From positions 1,127,501 to 1,191,500 of the forward strand of contig CM041544.1 in assembly GCA_023238725.1 (NCBI GenBank): a stretch of 64,000 nt of DNA, in the 5' to 3' direction. Position 1 is the stretch's first letter. Every line of letters begins with the position of its first letter. The DNA is from Scortum barcoo (lineage: Eukaryota > Chordata > Actinopteri > Centrarchiformes > Terapontidae). The notes beneath the pieces are model-generated. The model worked only from the letters and a program-made list of their open reading frames with translations, was not told where the DNA came from and did not search any database. This document shows positions 21,773 to 32,944 of the stretch, piece by piece. The translations under genes and the position numbers were made by a program.

Positions 21773-23947
21773 TTAAATATGGGCCCTCCCTCCTATTTTC
21801 TGAGTAGCTGAGCCGTCCCTGCACACTGTCCCTGCTGCTGCTCTGTCAACGCTCTCATTTTCTGTCTGGTTGCCCTGCATGTCCTGCTTTGACTTGCTCT
21901 GTCCTGACCTGTCCTATTGCCCTCCTGTCCTGATCTGTCCTTCTGACCTGTCCTGTCCTCCTGTCTTACTGCCCTCCCATCCTGTCCAGTGTCCCTCTCA
22001 CCCCTCACTGTAACACGTCGTGTAGGTCATCCCTACCAGAACCGGACGCCTCCTAAGAAGAAGAAGCCTCGGACGTCCTTTACCCGGCTGCAGATCTGTG
22101 AGCTAGAGAAACGCTTCCACCGGCAGAAGTACCTGGCATCAGCTGAGCGGGCCGCTCTCGCCAAAGCCCTGAAGATGACTGACGCTCAGGTCAAAACCTG
22201 GTTCCAAAACAGACGCACCAAATGGAGGTAAAAGTGTGTTTGAGATCAGATTAGATTAGATTGCCTTTATTGTCCACCTCCGTGGAGATGTGTGTTTGCC
22301 TTCAGGACCGTTGGATTAGACAGGACAGGACATGCTTCGTTTCTCCTGTTACTAATGCACTGATATCCCTGCAGGCTGGAGGCCCCGGTGGCTCCTCCAG
22401 CACTTTTCAAAGGCCTCCAGGAGGTAGATCTGCTTTAAATGGTTTGAATTGACTCATGTCAATATGAGGATTTATACTCCCCTCACACCACTGTGTATCT
22501 TCTTGTTTACATCCTTAAATGATTTTTACATTTTTACACAAATCATAACAAAAATTAGGTACATCTAGCAAAACCATCGGTCTAATCCAACAGACCTGAA
22601 GGTTGTAATGTTCAGCTTGTTGTGATCCAGCTGTAGTTTGTGCTGCTGCTGAGCTGCGCTCCATTATAAACCGAGATTATTCTGTTAACAACCCGCCCTC
22701 ACTGATATGATGTTATCCTGATCCTCCAATAGCTCTGTCTACACATTTCTGTGAGGCAGAAATAAGAGAATATTATTGGCTTTAAAAAAAGGAAGAAAAA
22801 TGCTTATTCGTTCATTAAACTGTATTATTTTCAGCAAATAATTTATTTAAAGAAATGTGGTTAATGGAAAAATAATGAAAACCATCCAACGATTTTATTA
22901 AATAAATGAAATACACATTATAGACCTATTTGGCTGTTGTACAAATTTATTTCAAATGATAAACTGATTCAGCACATTCTGCAAATAAAATACACTCTTT
23001 TAAATCTGAATGGTATTTTCATGGATAATGTAACAAACATGTCACGATAATAAGACTGCAATGTTGTCTTTTTCTATAGTTTTAAATGATTTTTTAAAAT
23101 TCTACCTGTACACAAACCAACCAAATATTAATCCAATATTTTTATTTTATTTAATAATAATTCAATCAGAGCAGACCGTTCAAATATGGTGTTATTTCTG
23201 CATTTTGCATCATTCAGAGATAATCGTTGTTTGCGTGACAGGAAAGAAGGGCCAAAAAAAGAAAAAAGAAAATACTTTTTTTTAGAAAATCAGAATAATT
23301 TTGCCTAATTTCAGTATCTGGACCGGCATCCTCTATATTACATTTATCGTTTATTCGATCATCATTTATCAGATAATCAAACAGAAAAATTGCTGTTTTT
23401 ACTTTGCTGTGATTGTTTTACTCTTATTTTATTTTTTGAAGTTTTAGATTTAGTAATAATTCACAGATTGTAAGCGGCTCCCTTTCCTCTGTTCATCATC
23501 ACACCAACACAAAGACACGGAAACGTTTGAATGTGGACAGAGCTCGGTCGGTTTACCGGCGCCGCTGAGGCGGTCGTGAAGGCCTCATGTGTCCCCTGAA
23601 GCTCTGGACCAGGACCGGGACTGACCGAGACAGGAGGAGGCAAACTGCTGTGTGTGATCTGTGTTACATGGTGGTGTGTGTGTACAGTGTGTGACACGGT
23701 GAGCTCTTTGTCTCATGGTGGGACTATTTGCTGCAGGCGGCAGACGGCGGAGGAGCGGGAGGCGGAGCGGCAGCAGGCCAACCGGATCCTGATGCAGCTT
23801 CAGCAGGAGGCCTTCCAGAAGACCGTCAACCAGCCCGTAACCCCGGACCCGCTGTGCCTGCAGAACAGCTCTCTGTACGCCCTGCAGAACCTGCAGCCCT
23901 GGACCGAGAACACCGCCAAGATCAGCAGCGTGTCGGCCTGCGAGTAG
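20401..23947 (+). CDS. tlx1: T-cell leukemia homeobox protein 1 (TLX1/HOX11 family)
   Basis: Nuclear homeodomain transcription factor; in vertebrates it specifies spleen primordium and sensory/cranial neurons. Exons: 20401-20854, 21990-22227 (or 22026-22227), 23737-23947. The spliced product is 300 aa with the upstream exon-2 acceptor or 288 aa with the downstream one; human TLX1 is 330. Seen: an Eh1-like repressor motif FGIDQIL (residues 22-28), a PBX-interaction FPWM motif (136-139), and a homeodomain at 175-234 (163-222 in the short form) that carries WFQNRR and the family-specific Thr47 of the recognition helix (KTWFQ). It ends in ACE as TLX1 does. KKKKPRTSFTRLQ in the N-arm and INNL before TFPWMES favour TLX1 over TLX2/TLX3. 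The start is the ATG matching the family N-terminus (MDHIG); a GTG-initiated extension upstream is not credible. Intron 1 holds (TATAA)14 and (AT)n tracts. Confidence 0.96.
20901..20970. repeat. (TATAA)14 pentanucleotide microsatellite
   Basis: 70 bp of perfect TATAA units in tlx1 intron 1, followed by a degenerate TA-rich tail to about 21,130. Confidence 0.95.
21728..21770. repeat. (AT)n microsatellite
   Basis: About 43 bp of perfect AT repeats in tlx1 intron 1. Confidence 0.95.
21820..21989 (+). repeat. Pyrimidine-rich degenerate tandem repeat before tlx1 exon 2
   Basis: Diverged copies of a CTGTCCTGACCTGTCC-like unit with almost no purine runs. It ends in CCTGTCCAG, a strong splice acceptor at 21988-21989, so the tract doubles as an unusually long polypyrimidine tract. 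Confidence 0.6.
22240..22300 (+). repeat. Possible LINE/SINE tail fragment
   Basis: GATTAGATTAGATT followed by GCCTTTATTGTCC and CCGTGGAGATGTG resembles the TTTATTGTCC-CCGTGGGGAAATT tail shared by many fish retroposons. It starts about a dozen bases after the tlx1 exon 2 donor (22228). Weak call; the rest of intron 2 to 23,736 shows no gene or named repeat. Confidence 0.3.
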
Positions 23948-24959
23948 AGCCAGCACACGGCCTGCAGCTGGAAGTGAGAGCGGACAGACCGACGGCTGTG
24001 GGCAGAGGCACGGACTGAGGCTCGCCGAGGAGCCCGTTCAGAGAAGGCCTAATGCAGGACAGTGTTTGACAGACGCTGGTTATCAGGTCATCTCCCGGCT
24101 CTTATTATCAGCCACCTTCAGACAGACAGACACTGGGGTCCCTGCGCACTACCCCCGTGTAATGGGGTCCATAGTCTGATCTGGATCTCTCAGAAGTCTG
24201 GACTGAATCCCTGCTTCAGCCCTGCAGAAACGCTTTGGAAATATCTGGGAGGCATCCCGATGAACAGGGTGCTCCATAAACGTGCAGAGAGGAGCAGGAC
24301 GGTGTGGCCCCGTGTTCTGGTTTACTCATGAGGGACCTGATGTTTCATAAACAGCATATTTTCATATTGATGTCTGACAAAAAAAACTGTGAACATCTCT
24401 GCCATCCCTGTCTGTGTTAATCTGGACTGTTAATGGACTTTTTACCCTACTGCAAAATAACAGGGCACTTGTTTTAGCACCTTTGTATGAATTCAGACAT
24501 ATAATGCGACACATTACCCGACAGAAGGAACAGAACTCCATGTGATGATTTAACAAGCCCGCGGTGTGTCTGTTTTAACATTTTATAATTTAGGTATAAA
24601 TGGGCCTAAAGGCCAATGAGAATCTGATAAAAAAAGAAAAATAATATTTAATGGCACGTTGTGGCTATATTTAACAATGACTGTATTTTTGACCACAGTT
24701 TACCACATTTCACATTTCCATGGACTCTTATTTTTGTATAAATGCTTTACAAACTGTATTTTCCTATTTCTCTGTCACTGCTGTGCTGTGTGAAGTGTAT
24801 AAGCAGAACATCTCAGACCCCTGAGATTTAAGAAGCTGACCAGTCATCTGTCCAGACACCCTTTATTATCGTTTTTTTCTTTGTCTGCCATTGCATCGTG
24901 TGTGTCATACAAAGAAATGACTCATGACAGCCAGTTTTTTAATCTATGTTGTTAATGCA

Positions 24960-24965
24960 AATAAA
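24960..24965 (+). terminator. tlx1: Polyadenylation signal AATAAA, likely tlx1
   Basis: First canonical AATAAA after the tlx1 stop codon, giving a 3' UTR of about 1 kb. The sequence between has no other gene. Confidence 0.55.
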
Positions 24966-24969
24966 TTCA

Positions 24970-25485
24970 AAATCAATTAATATGAATACATTTTCAGTCA
25001 TATGTTAATTTACTTCGCTCAGTGGAAATACATTTGAGCTCATTTTCATTTTCATACCACATAAACAGCCTATAATGTATTTAGTCATTTAGAGTAAACT
25101 TAAAGGCAGAGAAATTTCATGAGTCTAATGTTTCTTGTTCCCAATGTTATTATTTCTCTCACTGATGCTTCGATCATGGATGCTCATCAGGTACAAAATA
25201 TTACTATACCTGTGACATTGTGAACAGAGATGTTAAACATCAAATAAATACTTTTTTTTAAAATGACAATAAGAAACACATGTCCAGTCCTGGCCCACTG
25301 TTACAAGACAAGGCAGCTATGAATTAACTATCAGTGACTATCAGCCACAGATGGCAACAGCTAGGAGGAAAACTAGTGTAATAAACAGTCAGGCAGTCAA
25401 GGCTGGATTACTGCATGTTTTTATATTTTATCTGGGAATATGGGAATATTCAGCACTAAAGCATAACAGTTACTGACATGATAAG
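24970..25485. other. Intergenic, no gene recognised
   Basis: AT-rich, no coding-like frame or named repeat. Confidence 0.5.
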
Positions 25486-25489
25486 AGAC

Positions 25490-25990
25490 TTAAACCTGCA
25501 ATAACTGATATTTCTGGCCTCTTGTGTTCAGCAGAAACAAGAAGTGAACATAACATTGATATTATCACATGTTTAGCTGAGAGCAAACAGATGCTTATTT
25601 CCACATCTAGCAGTTATGGAGCAACAAGATCATTCTTTGGAGTTTTGTTTGTGTCACCTGATCAATACCACTTCAATATTCTCTCTCTTTTCACTTTTTT
25701 TGGTCTCCACCCTCCTCCACCTCCTGAGGAAAATATTTGGTTCTTTACCTGCTAAGTGGTCCACTGTATTCACCATCTTGTCTCTAACTGTGTCTGTATG
25801 CTGTTTCTGCTCAGCAGTAGTGTACAGAGGCTTTTTACAGCTTTCTCTGACAGAATGCTGAGAGTGAAGCTGAACAGTCAAGTTGTGGTTGGATGGATAA
25901 ACAATGAGCTGAAACTATCAAGCTCTGTGGAGACGAGGAGAGCTGCAGATTCAACTGATTCAACTGAACCCTTTCACATTAAACTGTCAT
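25490..25990 (+). repeat. Teleost interspersed repeat (unclassified)
   Basis: I recognise the order of motifs typical of a common percomorph repeat: TTTTTTTGGTCTCCACCCTCC-like sequence near 25695, AAATATTTGG near 25730, GCTAAGTGGTCCACTGTATT near 25752, TTTTTACAGCTTTCTCTGACA near 25831 and GGAGACGAGGAGAGCTGCAG near 25929. It has no coding capacity of its own; the short frames across it are chance. The superfamily is not assigned. Confidence 0.5.
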
Positions 25991-25994
25991 TTGA

Positions 25995-27110
25995 TACATT
26001 ATTATATTGTAAAAATATTGATTTTAGCTGCTTTAAAGTGGATTTAGTTTTTTTTTCCTGATCATGAGGCCCTGTCTTGAAGTGTTTTTTTTTTTGTTTA
26101 TTTGTTGTTTACTTGTTTTTTAACATTTTTATTTTTCACCTGATTTTGATTATACTGAATACATATTCCCATGTTATACTGGCATAAGCATACAGCAAGC
26201 CTGGATTAGTATTAAAGTTTAGGAATACTGGGAACAACAGAAAGAAATGGGGAGTGACAGTGACAGGTTAATGAGGATTTTAGCTCAGGGCTCATTTGCA
26301 GGTTAATTCAGCCATGGACAAAAACAATAAAAAAAAGAAAAGAAGTGTTAAAACAGGAAAAAATACAAAAAAAGGAATCAAATAAAATACAAAATTAAAT
26401 GAATGAAATACAGGAAATAAAGCAAAATGACAATATTAACATAGGAATTATAAAAAGTGTTTCAAATCAATTTTATCAATAGAATGGCATGTATGTGGCC
26501 CCCACGTTTGACTCCTTGAAGTGTTTTCACATCAGTGAATGTAGAAAGGTTTGTCTGTTGAAGTGAGCTGACACTGGATCTTTGGGCTTATCTGTATAAA
26601 TACTCCTCCCATGTTGTGAAAGTCTTGAATGTTGTGTTTCCCCATCATGGGTCAGTCTTTCGATCATGAAAAACAATTTTTTTTTTGTTTGTTTTAAATG
26701 ATTTTCCAGATTGCAGGTGGCTGACAAAGTGAAATTACATTGACGGTTGCCATGTGGGAGAGATGACGAGAACCAGTCACTCTGCAGAAGTCTGCTCTCA
26801 CTATAGTCCCACATACAGGGAGGCTCTGAGGAAAGTCCCACTAAGATATTTCAACCTTGGATCTGAATATAGAATATGACAATGTTTTATTTTTGTTTAG
26901 GTTTTTCATTGTTTGCTTATTAGATTTCAGAATAAAAATAATGTATCCATAGTCTCATGTTCTGTTTGTTAGTTTTTTGCACACGCATCTCAATTCATAA
27001 ACATATGTGTATATTTTGATGCATATCTATAAACACTCTCTGATGAAAAAAATGATGCTGGTATTTTTGCCGTGTGTGTATCAGAGTTGGCAGTGCAAAC
27101 TGAGTCTGCT
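25995..27110. other. Intergenic, no gene recognised
   Basis: A- and T-rich tracts (26085-26140, 26300-26420) and no coding-like frame. Confidence 0.5.
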
Positions 27111-27118
27111 GTTTGGCA

Positions 27119-27138
27119 GTGTGTGTGTGTGTGTGTGT
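27119..27138. repeat. Short (GT)n microsatellite
   Basis: About 20 bp of GT repeats. Confidence 0.8.
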
Positions 27139-27248
27139 TTAGTGCGTGATGTGACATTCTGCAGGACCTGCTTTCTAAAAGGAAGAGGAGTGTAAAGGAA
27201 AATTTCATCATTCACTCAAGAATATCTGCACTGAGCCCTGAGCTGAAA

Positions 27249-27249
27249 C

Positions 27250-27294
<45 letters not shown>
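27249..27294. repeat. Compound (CT)n(CA)n microsatellite
   Basis: About 22 bp of CT running directly into about 24 bp of CA. Confidence 0.92.
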
Positions 27295-27370
27295 GTGTAA
27301 GAGAGATTACACTGAGGAGAAAAAGTGGTTGCAAGAGCTGATAAAGACAAAGAAAGAAAACCACAGCACA

Positions 27371-27408
27371 TATTATTATTATTATTACTATTATTATTAT
27401 TATTATAT
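27371..27408. repeat. (TTA)n microsatellite
   Basis: About 38 bp of ATT/TTA units with one ACT interruption. Confidence 0.9.
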
Positions 27409-28034
27409 ATTTCTCTCCTCAGATTCAACATCTGCTGGAAGTGACACCAGAGGAATGGAAGCTGTTAGAGCAGCATGTTAATCACATAATCATCTAACAC
27501 ATATTGCAGGACTGCTCGGGTGCACACATGGTTTATAGTATATGCAGTCACATCACTAATACTTTGGCTACAGTTAACACTTATTAACACTTATTCTTGA
27601 CTTTGGAAACAGTAGACTGGAAAAAGACAAACTGACCTTGAAGTAAGTTTTTTTTTTTTGTTAGAGCACTAGAATGCATCTAATGTTTTTAATCAGTGGA
27701 TAAAGTTTGTTCAAGTTGCTCACTGATCATATACACTGAACAGTCTTAGCAGCCGTCTGTAGGTTTCTGATGATACGAAGAGTCATTTAAGTTGTTTGTG
27801 ACACTCAGAACAAAACTGTCTTTTAAAATGACTGTATATTGGAAAAAGCGGCCACTATAACAAACTCCCCTCACATCCCAGAGGTGTTCTTGGGAGCAAA
27901 TATTCAATAGAATAATCATAGTGTATACTGTCTGACAAAATAAACGCAAAGTTTGCCAGCTCTCTCCAAGCCTTTGACTCCATTTTTCCTCACTTACAGT
28001 GTTCCACTCATTCCTCATGTTTAGAGCTGTTGGT

Positions 28035-28140
28035 ACATGTGTGGGAGCCACGCTATCTGTTTCCACCTATTTTAAGTCTTTATGCTAAGCTAGGGTAACC
28101 ACATCCTAACTCCAGGTTTAGCATTTTTAGAACCAAACAT
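28035..28140 (+). repeat. Teleost interspersed repeat fragment
   Basis: TTTCCACC, then AGTCTTTATGCTAAGCTA, AACCACATCCTAACTCCAG and a GGTTTAGCATTTT-like end follow the order of a very common fish intergenic repeat (usual form GTCTTTATGCTAAGCTAAGC). Short and diverged. Confidence 0.4.
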
Positions 28141-28259
28141 ACAAAAAAGTTGTACAATCCTTTATTATCTATTAAAGACTGAAGTTTTTGTGCTCAGGCC
28201 CATAATCAGATGTTTATAGTTGAAGTCTGAAAGTAGGAACTCCTGCAGGAGTTTATACA

Positions 28260-28430
28260 CCAACTCCTGTGCACTCCTTTAACTTATCTTGTTACTTTAG
28301 ACACTTTATATTTGTATTTTCTTGTTTTTACTTTTTAGATTATTATTATTATTATTATTATTTACCTGTACTCTGGCAAAGCAATTTCTTTTGGGATTAA
28401 TAAAGTTGTTTGTATTTGTATTTGTAGGAA
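28260..28430 (+). repeat. LINE 3' tail fragment with (ATT)n
   Basis: An AT-rich stretch with (ATT)n at about 28339-28362 leads to TTTACCTGTACTCTGGCAA and AATTTCTTTTGGGATTAATA-AAGT. That is the standard end of L2-type fish LINEs and their parasitic SINEs (GGGATTAATAAAGT followed by a short tandem repeat). The terminal TTGTATTTGTATTTG is the tail repeat. Confidence 0.45.
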
Positions 28431-28434
28431 ACAT

Positions 28435-29075
28435 CAAACTGATCTAAGTTAACAGGTTAATTGGTCTTTTAGGGAGAAAAGGAAAAAATGTGTCTAATAA
28501 ATCAGTGTTTTGTGTGAAATGTGCACAGTTTCACAACACAATATAATATAATATAATACAAGCATTTAAGGTGACCGGAGGAGTCCATCTTTACATACTG
28601 AGCTATAGTTAATGAAGTGATGATGATGATGAAAGTGACACTGTGGGTCAGACTCCTCCACAGTCTGTTGTTGCTGGAAACACTGCAGTTCCATTGATTT
28701 CATTTTCAGACTTCGGGTCGCTCACAGGTCACTTGAGGAAATGGATTCATACTTTAATGCTTTACCTGAACTCATAAAGCGAGTCAATGATGGTATTTTA
28801 TGTAGCCAGCTTTAGTGGATGTTAGTTAGATGATAACTGCAGTTAGTTAGCAGAAAACGTGAATGCATACACACTGTAGATTATGGAAACAGACCATCCA
28901 ACACTAAACCTACAGAAACAGATTAATACTGTCTCCTGTCACAGAACAATGGAAGAACAATTATACACACTGAGTGTAGCCATCGTAGTAATTATAGCTC
29001 ATAGTTCCTTAATGGTAACACTCTATCAGTGCAAAGCGCTTTGTCTCACTCTACTGGCAGGAAGTGAACATCACA
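28435..29075. other. Intergenic, no gene recognised
   Basis: No coding-like frame; a short (ATAAT)n near 28543 and (GAT)n near 28620. Confidence 0.5.
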
Positions 29076-29191
29076 CCGGCTTGTCGCCATTGTCCGTCGC
29101 TCGATGATGATGAAAATGACGTAAACGAATGTCGACAAACAATAACAACAGAGTTGTGTAAGTGTCCGAGCAGGGCACTGTTTCTCCCATC
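29076..29191 (+). promoter_or_regulatory. sdhaf4: sdhaf4 promoter/5' UTR region
   Basis: Short CpG-containing stretch before the start codon, with GTCGCCATTGTCC (YY1-like GCCAT) and AAATGACGTAAACG (CRE-like TGACGTAA). This fits a TATA-less housekeeping promoter. The exact transcription start is not determined. Confidence 0.4.
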
Positions 29192-30576
29192 ATGTCTCTC
29201 CTGCGGCTCTGTGGTCCGTCAGGCAGACGGCTGCTGTGTCGCGGTGTGTGTGTGGAGGCTGTGTTCACAGGTCAGTGTTAGCATGCAGCTCACGTTGCCT
29301 CGGTAACGCCACATGTGTTCATGCTGATCCAGAGGTTCATTCACACACAGGCTGTGTCCGCCTGTTAGAAATGACTGTCTCTGCTGTGTTCAGGGGCTTC
29401 ACGGGCAGCCAGCGGAGCGGCGAAGGACAAGGGGCCGCTGAAGAAAGCTAAAACCCCGCAGGGTCGCTTCGACAGCCCCGAGGAGAAGAGCAGAGATGTT
29501 CTACAGAGTGAGAGAAATATGGCAGACTGTGTGTTTATAATGTGGGAATACAGGGCCCTGACAGATGAGAAGATATGATCCTATTATTCCCTTAGTCATC
29601 TAACTGGAGCTCAGCTGCTCCTCATCAGTGCTCCTGTGATACGGATCAGCAGAGGAGTGAAAATCAGGAACACTGATCACAGCCTAACTCACCGGCTCTC
29701 CCAGACAAGATCACAGTTTGTTCTCAGTCTCTCTGGTACATTTCTCAGATCAGAAGTGAAATTCCTAAAACTACTTGTTCCACCTCCACATCACCTCATC
29801 ACTTATGTACATTGTAAAATCATTTGCTCATTCTTTTTGATAATCTGCAAAAGCCTCCAAAACATCCAGGCTGTGGTTCATTGCAGAGGCTCTTACATTC
29901 TAAATGGTTGGACCATTTTCATAATCTGGCATATTTTCTTTTAATTTGTACTAGACCTTTTTTGTGAATACATCCTATATTGACAGATTGCTCTCAACCC
30001 GTCAGTACACCAGAACACAATTAATCAACAGAACAGAACTGCCGCCTCCAAAATGAGAATACATTTAAATCAGCATTTCTCGAAGTCAAATGTGGAAGTT
30101 CCTTCTTGACTTCGGAAACAGTTCTTGATGCAAGCCAGACTTATGAGTATTTTCCAGAACTGCTAACCCCGTCTGACAGTGTGGACTTTGCTCTGTTGTC
30201 ATTGTCGTTATGTGACAGTATTGACCTTTGAAAGTTAGAACTCTTTCAGCTAAGGAACACCGTGATGTGTGGTTGAAAGGTCAGGAAAAAGCCGGTAGGT
30301 GGACACTGAGCTCCAACATAAAGAGAACATTCAAACCTTTGTAAAGATGAGGGAAGCACTGACTGCCATAGTTTTAGCTAGGTGGACCTAATACACCGTG
30401 AACTGTGTGTTTGAAGAAAGCGTAGCAGCATCAATAAAACTGAGAAATTCTCTTGTTGTTCTGCAGAGTTCCCTGATGATGTGAACCCTGTAACCAAGGA
30501 GAAGGGGGGCCCTCGGGGTCCAGAGCCCACCCGATACGGAGACTGGGAGAGAAAGGGCCGCTGTGTTGACTTCTAG
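29192..30576 (+). CDS. sdhaf4: Succinate dehydrogenase assembly factor 4
   Basis: Mitochondrial matrix chaperone that binds flavinated SDHA and helps its assembly with SDHB into complex II, limiting reactive oxygen leakage. Exons: 29192-29270, 29394-29507, 30467-30576; both junctions are phase 1 with GT-AG borders. The spliced product is 100 aa (human 108). The N-terminus (MSLLRLCGPSGRRLL) is Arg/Leu-rich without acidic residues, as expected of a mitochondrial presequence. The last 35 residues (66-100), coded by exon 3, are nearly invariant in the family: FPDDVNPVTKEKGG, then GPEPTRYGDWE, and the C-terminal KGRCVDF. The start is the first ATG in frame with the conserved core. The neighbour tlx1 lies 5 kb upstream with no shared function. 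Confidence 0.95.
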
Positions 30577-30676
30577 CTCTTTACCAATTAAGCTGCTGTT
30601 TTTGCTGTACATTTAAAAGTCAGGTCCTGGTAAGAATAAGGCAAAGATATGAAGTGTATTTCTGACTTATTGTATC

Positions 30677-30832
30677 AATAAATGTTATCAAGAATAATTT
30701 CGATATGTTCATCTAAGACATTTTGTATATTGCTGGTGTTTAGTTGCAGATGAGAGTGAAACATGGTTCTGATTGCTGGTCCTGTAAGCTCACTGTGTTC
30801 TGTACACAAGTATGAATGTTACAACAAATAAA
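30677..30832 (+). terminator. sdhaf4: Polyadenylation signals for sdhaf4
   Basis: Two AATAAA hexamers, at 30677-30682 and 30827-30832, lie 100 and 250 bp after the sdhaf4 stop codon. Either or both could be used. Confidence 0.55.
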
Positions 30833-31139
30833 TCAAAAAGATGATTCCTTGCCAATTCCTGTGTGTTTGTCAATTTATTGTGAGCATGTATTACATCTTA
30901 AGAATGTCCCAGATACATGACTGTCTCTGACTGTATATTGTTATTAAATCCCATTTTTCCAGAATAACAAAAAAAATTTTTCTTAATGATGATTCAATCT
31001 AATTTGCAATTAACATTTGATCACAATGTGAATCCACAATATCGAAAAACGAAGTTTGGAAAACATTGCTGCCTCAGTTTGACTACAGTTTTTAAATAGC
31101 ATCACCTCCGGTCCAGTGGATGGTTGTATAATATATATA

Positions 31140-31470
31140 TTGTAGAGGGATTGTTCCTGCCTCTGTGTGACTGCTGTTAACTGTTCAGAGTGACAGCCTG
31201 TGGTGAGAAACTCTTCCTGTGTCTGGTTGTTTTGGTGTACAGAGCTCTGCAGCGCCTACCAGAGGGGAGGAGTTGGAACAGGTATCATGTCCAGGGTGTG
31301 ATGGATCTGCAGTGATGTTTCCTCACCTTTTCCTGACTCTGGAGATGTATAAGTCCTGAATGGAGGACAGGTCTGCGTCAGTTATTCTTTCTGCAGTCCT
31401 AACTGAGCTTTGTAGTCTGCTCCTGTTTAGTCTGGTGGCCGACCCAAACCACACGGTGGAAACCTGTGAG
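31140..31470 (-). mobile_element. LINE ORF2 C-terminal remnant (L2/CR1 type), minus strand
   Basis: Read on the minus strand, the segment encodes VWFGSATRLNRSRLQ and VRTAERIT (about 31455-31380), then LLPSGRRCRALYTKTTRHRK and SFSPQAV (about 31272-31192). This is the conserved C-terminal region of L2/CR1-type LINE polyproteins. Stops and shifts between the segments show that it is dead. On the + strand it looks like a commonly seen fish repeat. Confidence 0.65.
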
Positions 31471-31474
31471 AAGC

Positions 31475-32820
31475 TTCAGGTGACTCGGTTCACAGCAGTA
31501 GACCTCACCTTCATGCAGAAGTGTGAAAGTATTTTGATACATACTGAAGTTAACTGGTGTTCAGGTGTAACTACATATGAAGTATATAGTGTAGTGAATT
31601 GAAAGGCAGGTTATTGACTGACTGTTAAGCTGCTAGTACTAACAGGATGTTGATGATTACGAATAATAATAACAATAATAATATTATAAATATATTATTA
31701 TATTGTAATACATATTTTTCCTTGTCATCTTTCTGTGTATCTTTGAGGCCTTTGACATACTTCACACAGCAGTGTGGCGCTAACAGTCTTAACCCTCCTT
31801 CAGCAGGTGGAGCAGATGAAGTATCAGATGGGCCTATGTCACTGTAACCCATTGGGTGAAGCAGTCTGGATATATTTTTCAAGGTCCAAGATTGCTCATA
31901 GCCTGTGTAGCTCATATGCTCAGACGGGCCTACATTATCAATGGAAAGAAGGCTGATGTTGAGAAGGAATCCTCCTTCTCCACATGATCATATGAAGACA
32001 GATGGTGACGACCCAACTGATGACAGAGATGAAGTACTGGGATACTTCCCATCACTGAGAACACTTCTGAATGATGCGGAGAGCTACTGGAAATAAACTG
32101 AAACCAGCTGTGTCGATGCATTTCAGACCCTTTTGATGATGAAGAAGATCTTCCTGAAGAACAACACAGGGTCCTGCTAATGTTGTTAATGACCCTTTAG
32201 TGTAGGAAGAGATATTTTCTGACCGAAAAGAAAGCGTCTTTCTGATACAAAATCTGAAAAGCTTCTCTTGTGTTTTGTGAACAAACACCTCTTGTCGCCT
32301 CAGTGACAACTTTGGTATGCAGTGACAGAACTTGTTGTTATTATTTGGAGCACTTTTTTCTTTGTTGATTAGTTTTTTGTTGCAAATTGCTTTGGAGCAG
32401 TGAAAACACAGAGCAGTTTATTGTTTGAAGCGCTTGTTTTATTGATCACTGGGATAGGATTTGTCTTCTTTAGTTTTCTAGTTTCAAATTGAACTCAGTT
32501 ATGTTTTGGGTTGCCTTCAAAGGCGTCAGGAATATTGTGTTTATGTATTTTTCCCTACACAAAGTAATACAATTCATATAACTGGCGGGTATTTGTTCTG
32601 TGGTGGTTAGACGTCCATGTGAATTTAGAATTGAAAAATTGTGTTATATCACACACTCACACACACACAATACGTTACATACATACTATAAATAATCGTG
32701 ACCCATTTTAGAAAGAGGAGAAGGTATTTATCATAACTGAGAGGGAAGCATTTATCCCATGTCTTTGTAAAAGAGAAACTTCGCCAACTAACCCTTCTCT
32801 GAAAAGACTTTCTAATGAAT
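31475..32820. other. Intergenic, no gene recognised
   Basis: Contains an AAT-rich patch at 31660-31710 and otherwise no coding-like frame. The block 31790-32300 is less AT-rich and might be an old repeat, but I cannot name it. Confidence 0.45.
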
Positions 32821-32824
32821 AGTT

Positions 32825-32942
32825 AGAGGAGCGAGGCAGGACAGGACCGTGAAGGCAGCACCGTCAGAGGAAGAAGGCAGCAGCAACAAAGACAGGGACA
32901 ACAACTGGCCGCTGCTAGCGAAACCACGGGGCTAAATGTGGT
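32825..32942 (+). promoter_or_regulatory. cep68: Possible cep68 promoter/first noncoding exon
   Basis: A purine-rich, locally GC-rich stretch (GAGGCAGGACAGGACCGTG, GGCAGCAGCAAC) followed by CTGGCCGCTGCTAGCG and a donor-like GTG|GTAAAT at about 32941. It is the best candidate for a noncoding first exon of cep68, because the first coding exon at 36619 begins behind a splice acceptor (CTTTAG). Inference only. Confidence 0.3.
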
Positions 32943-32944
32943 AA

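Noticed and set aside
31625..31915. 96-codon minus-strand frame
   Set aside because: It ends in translated ATT/AAT repeats; no domain or splice support and no similarity that I recognise.
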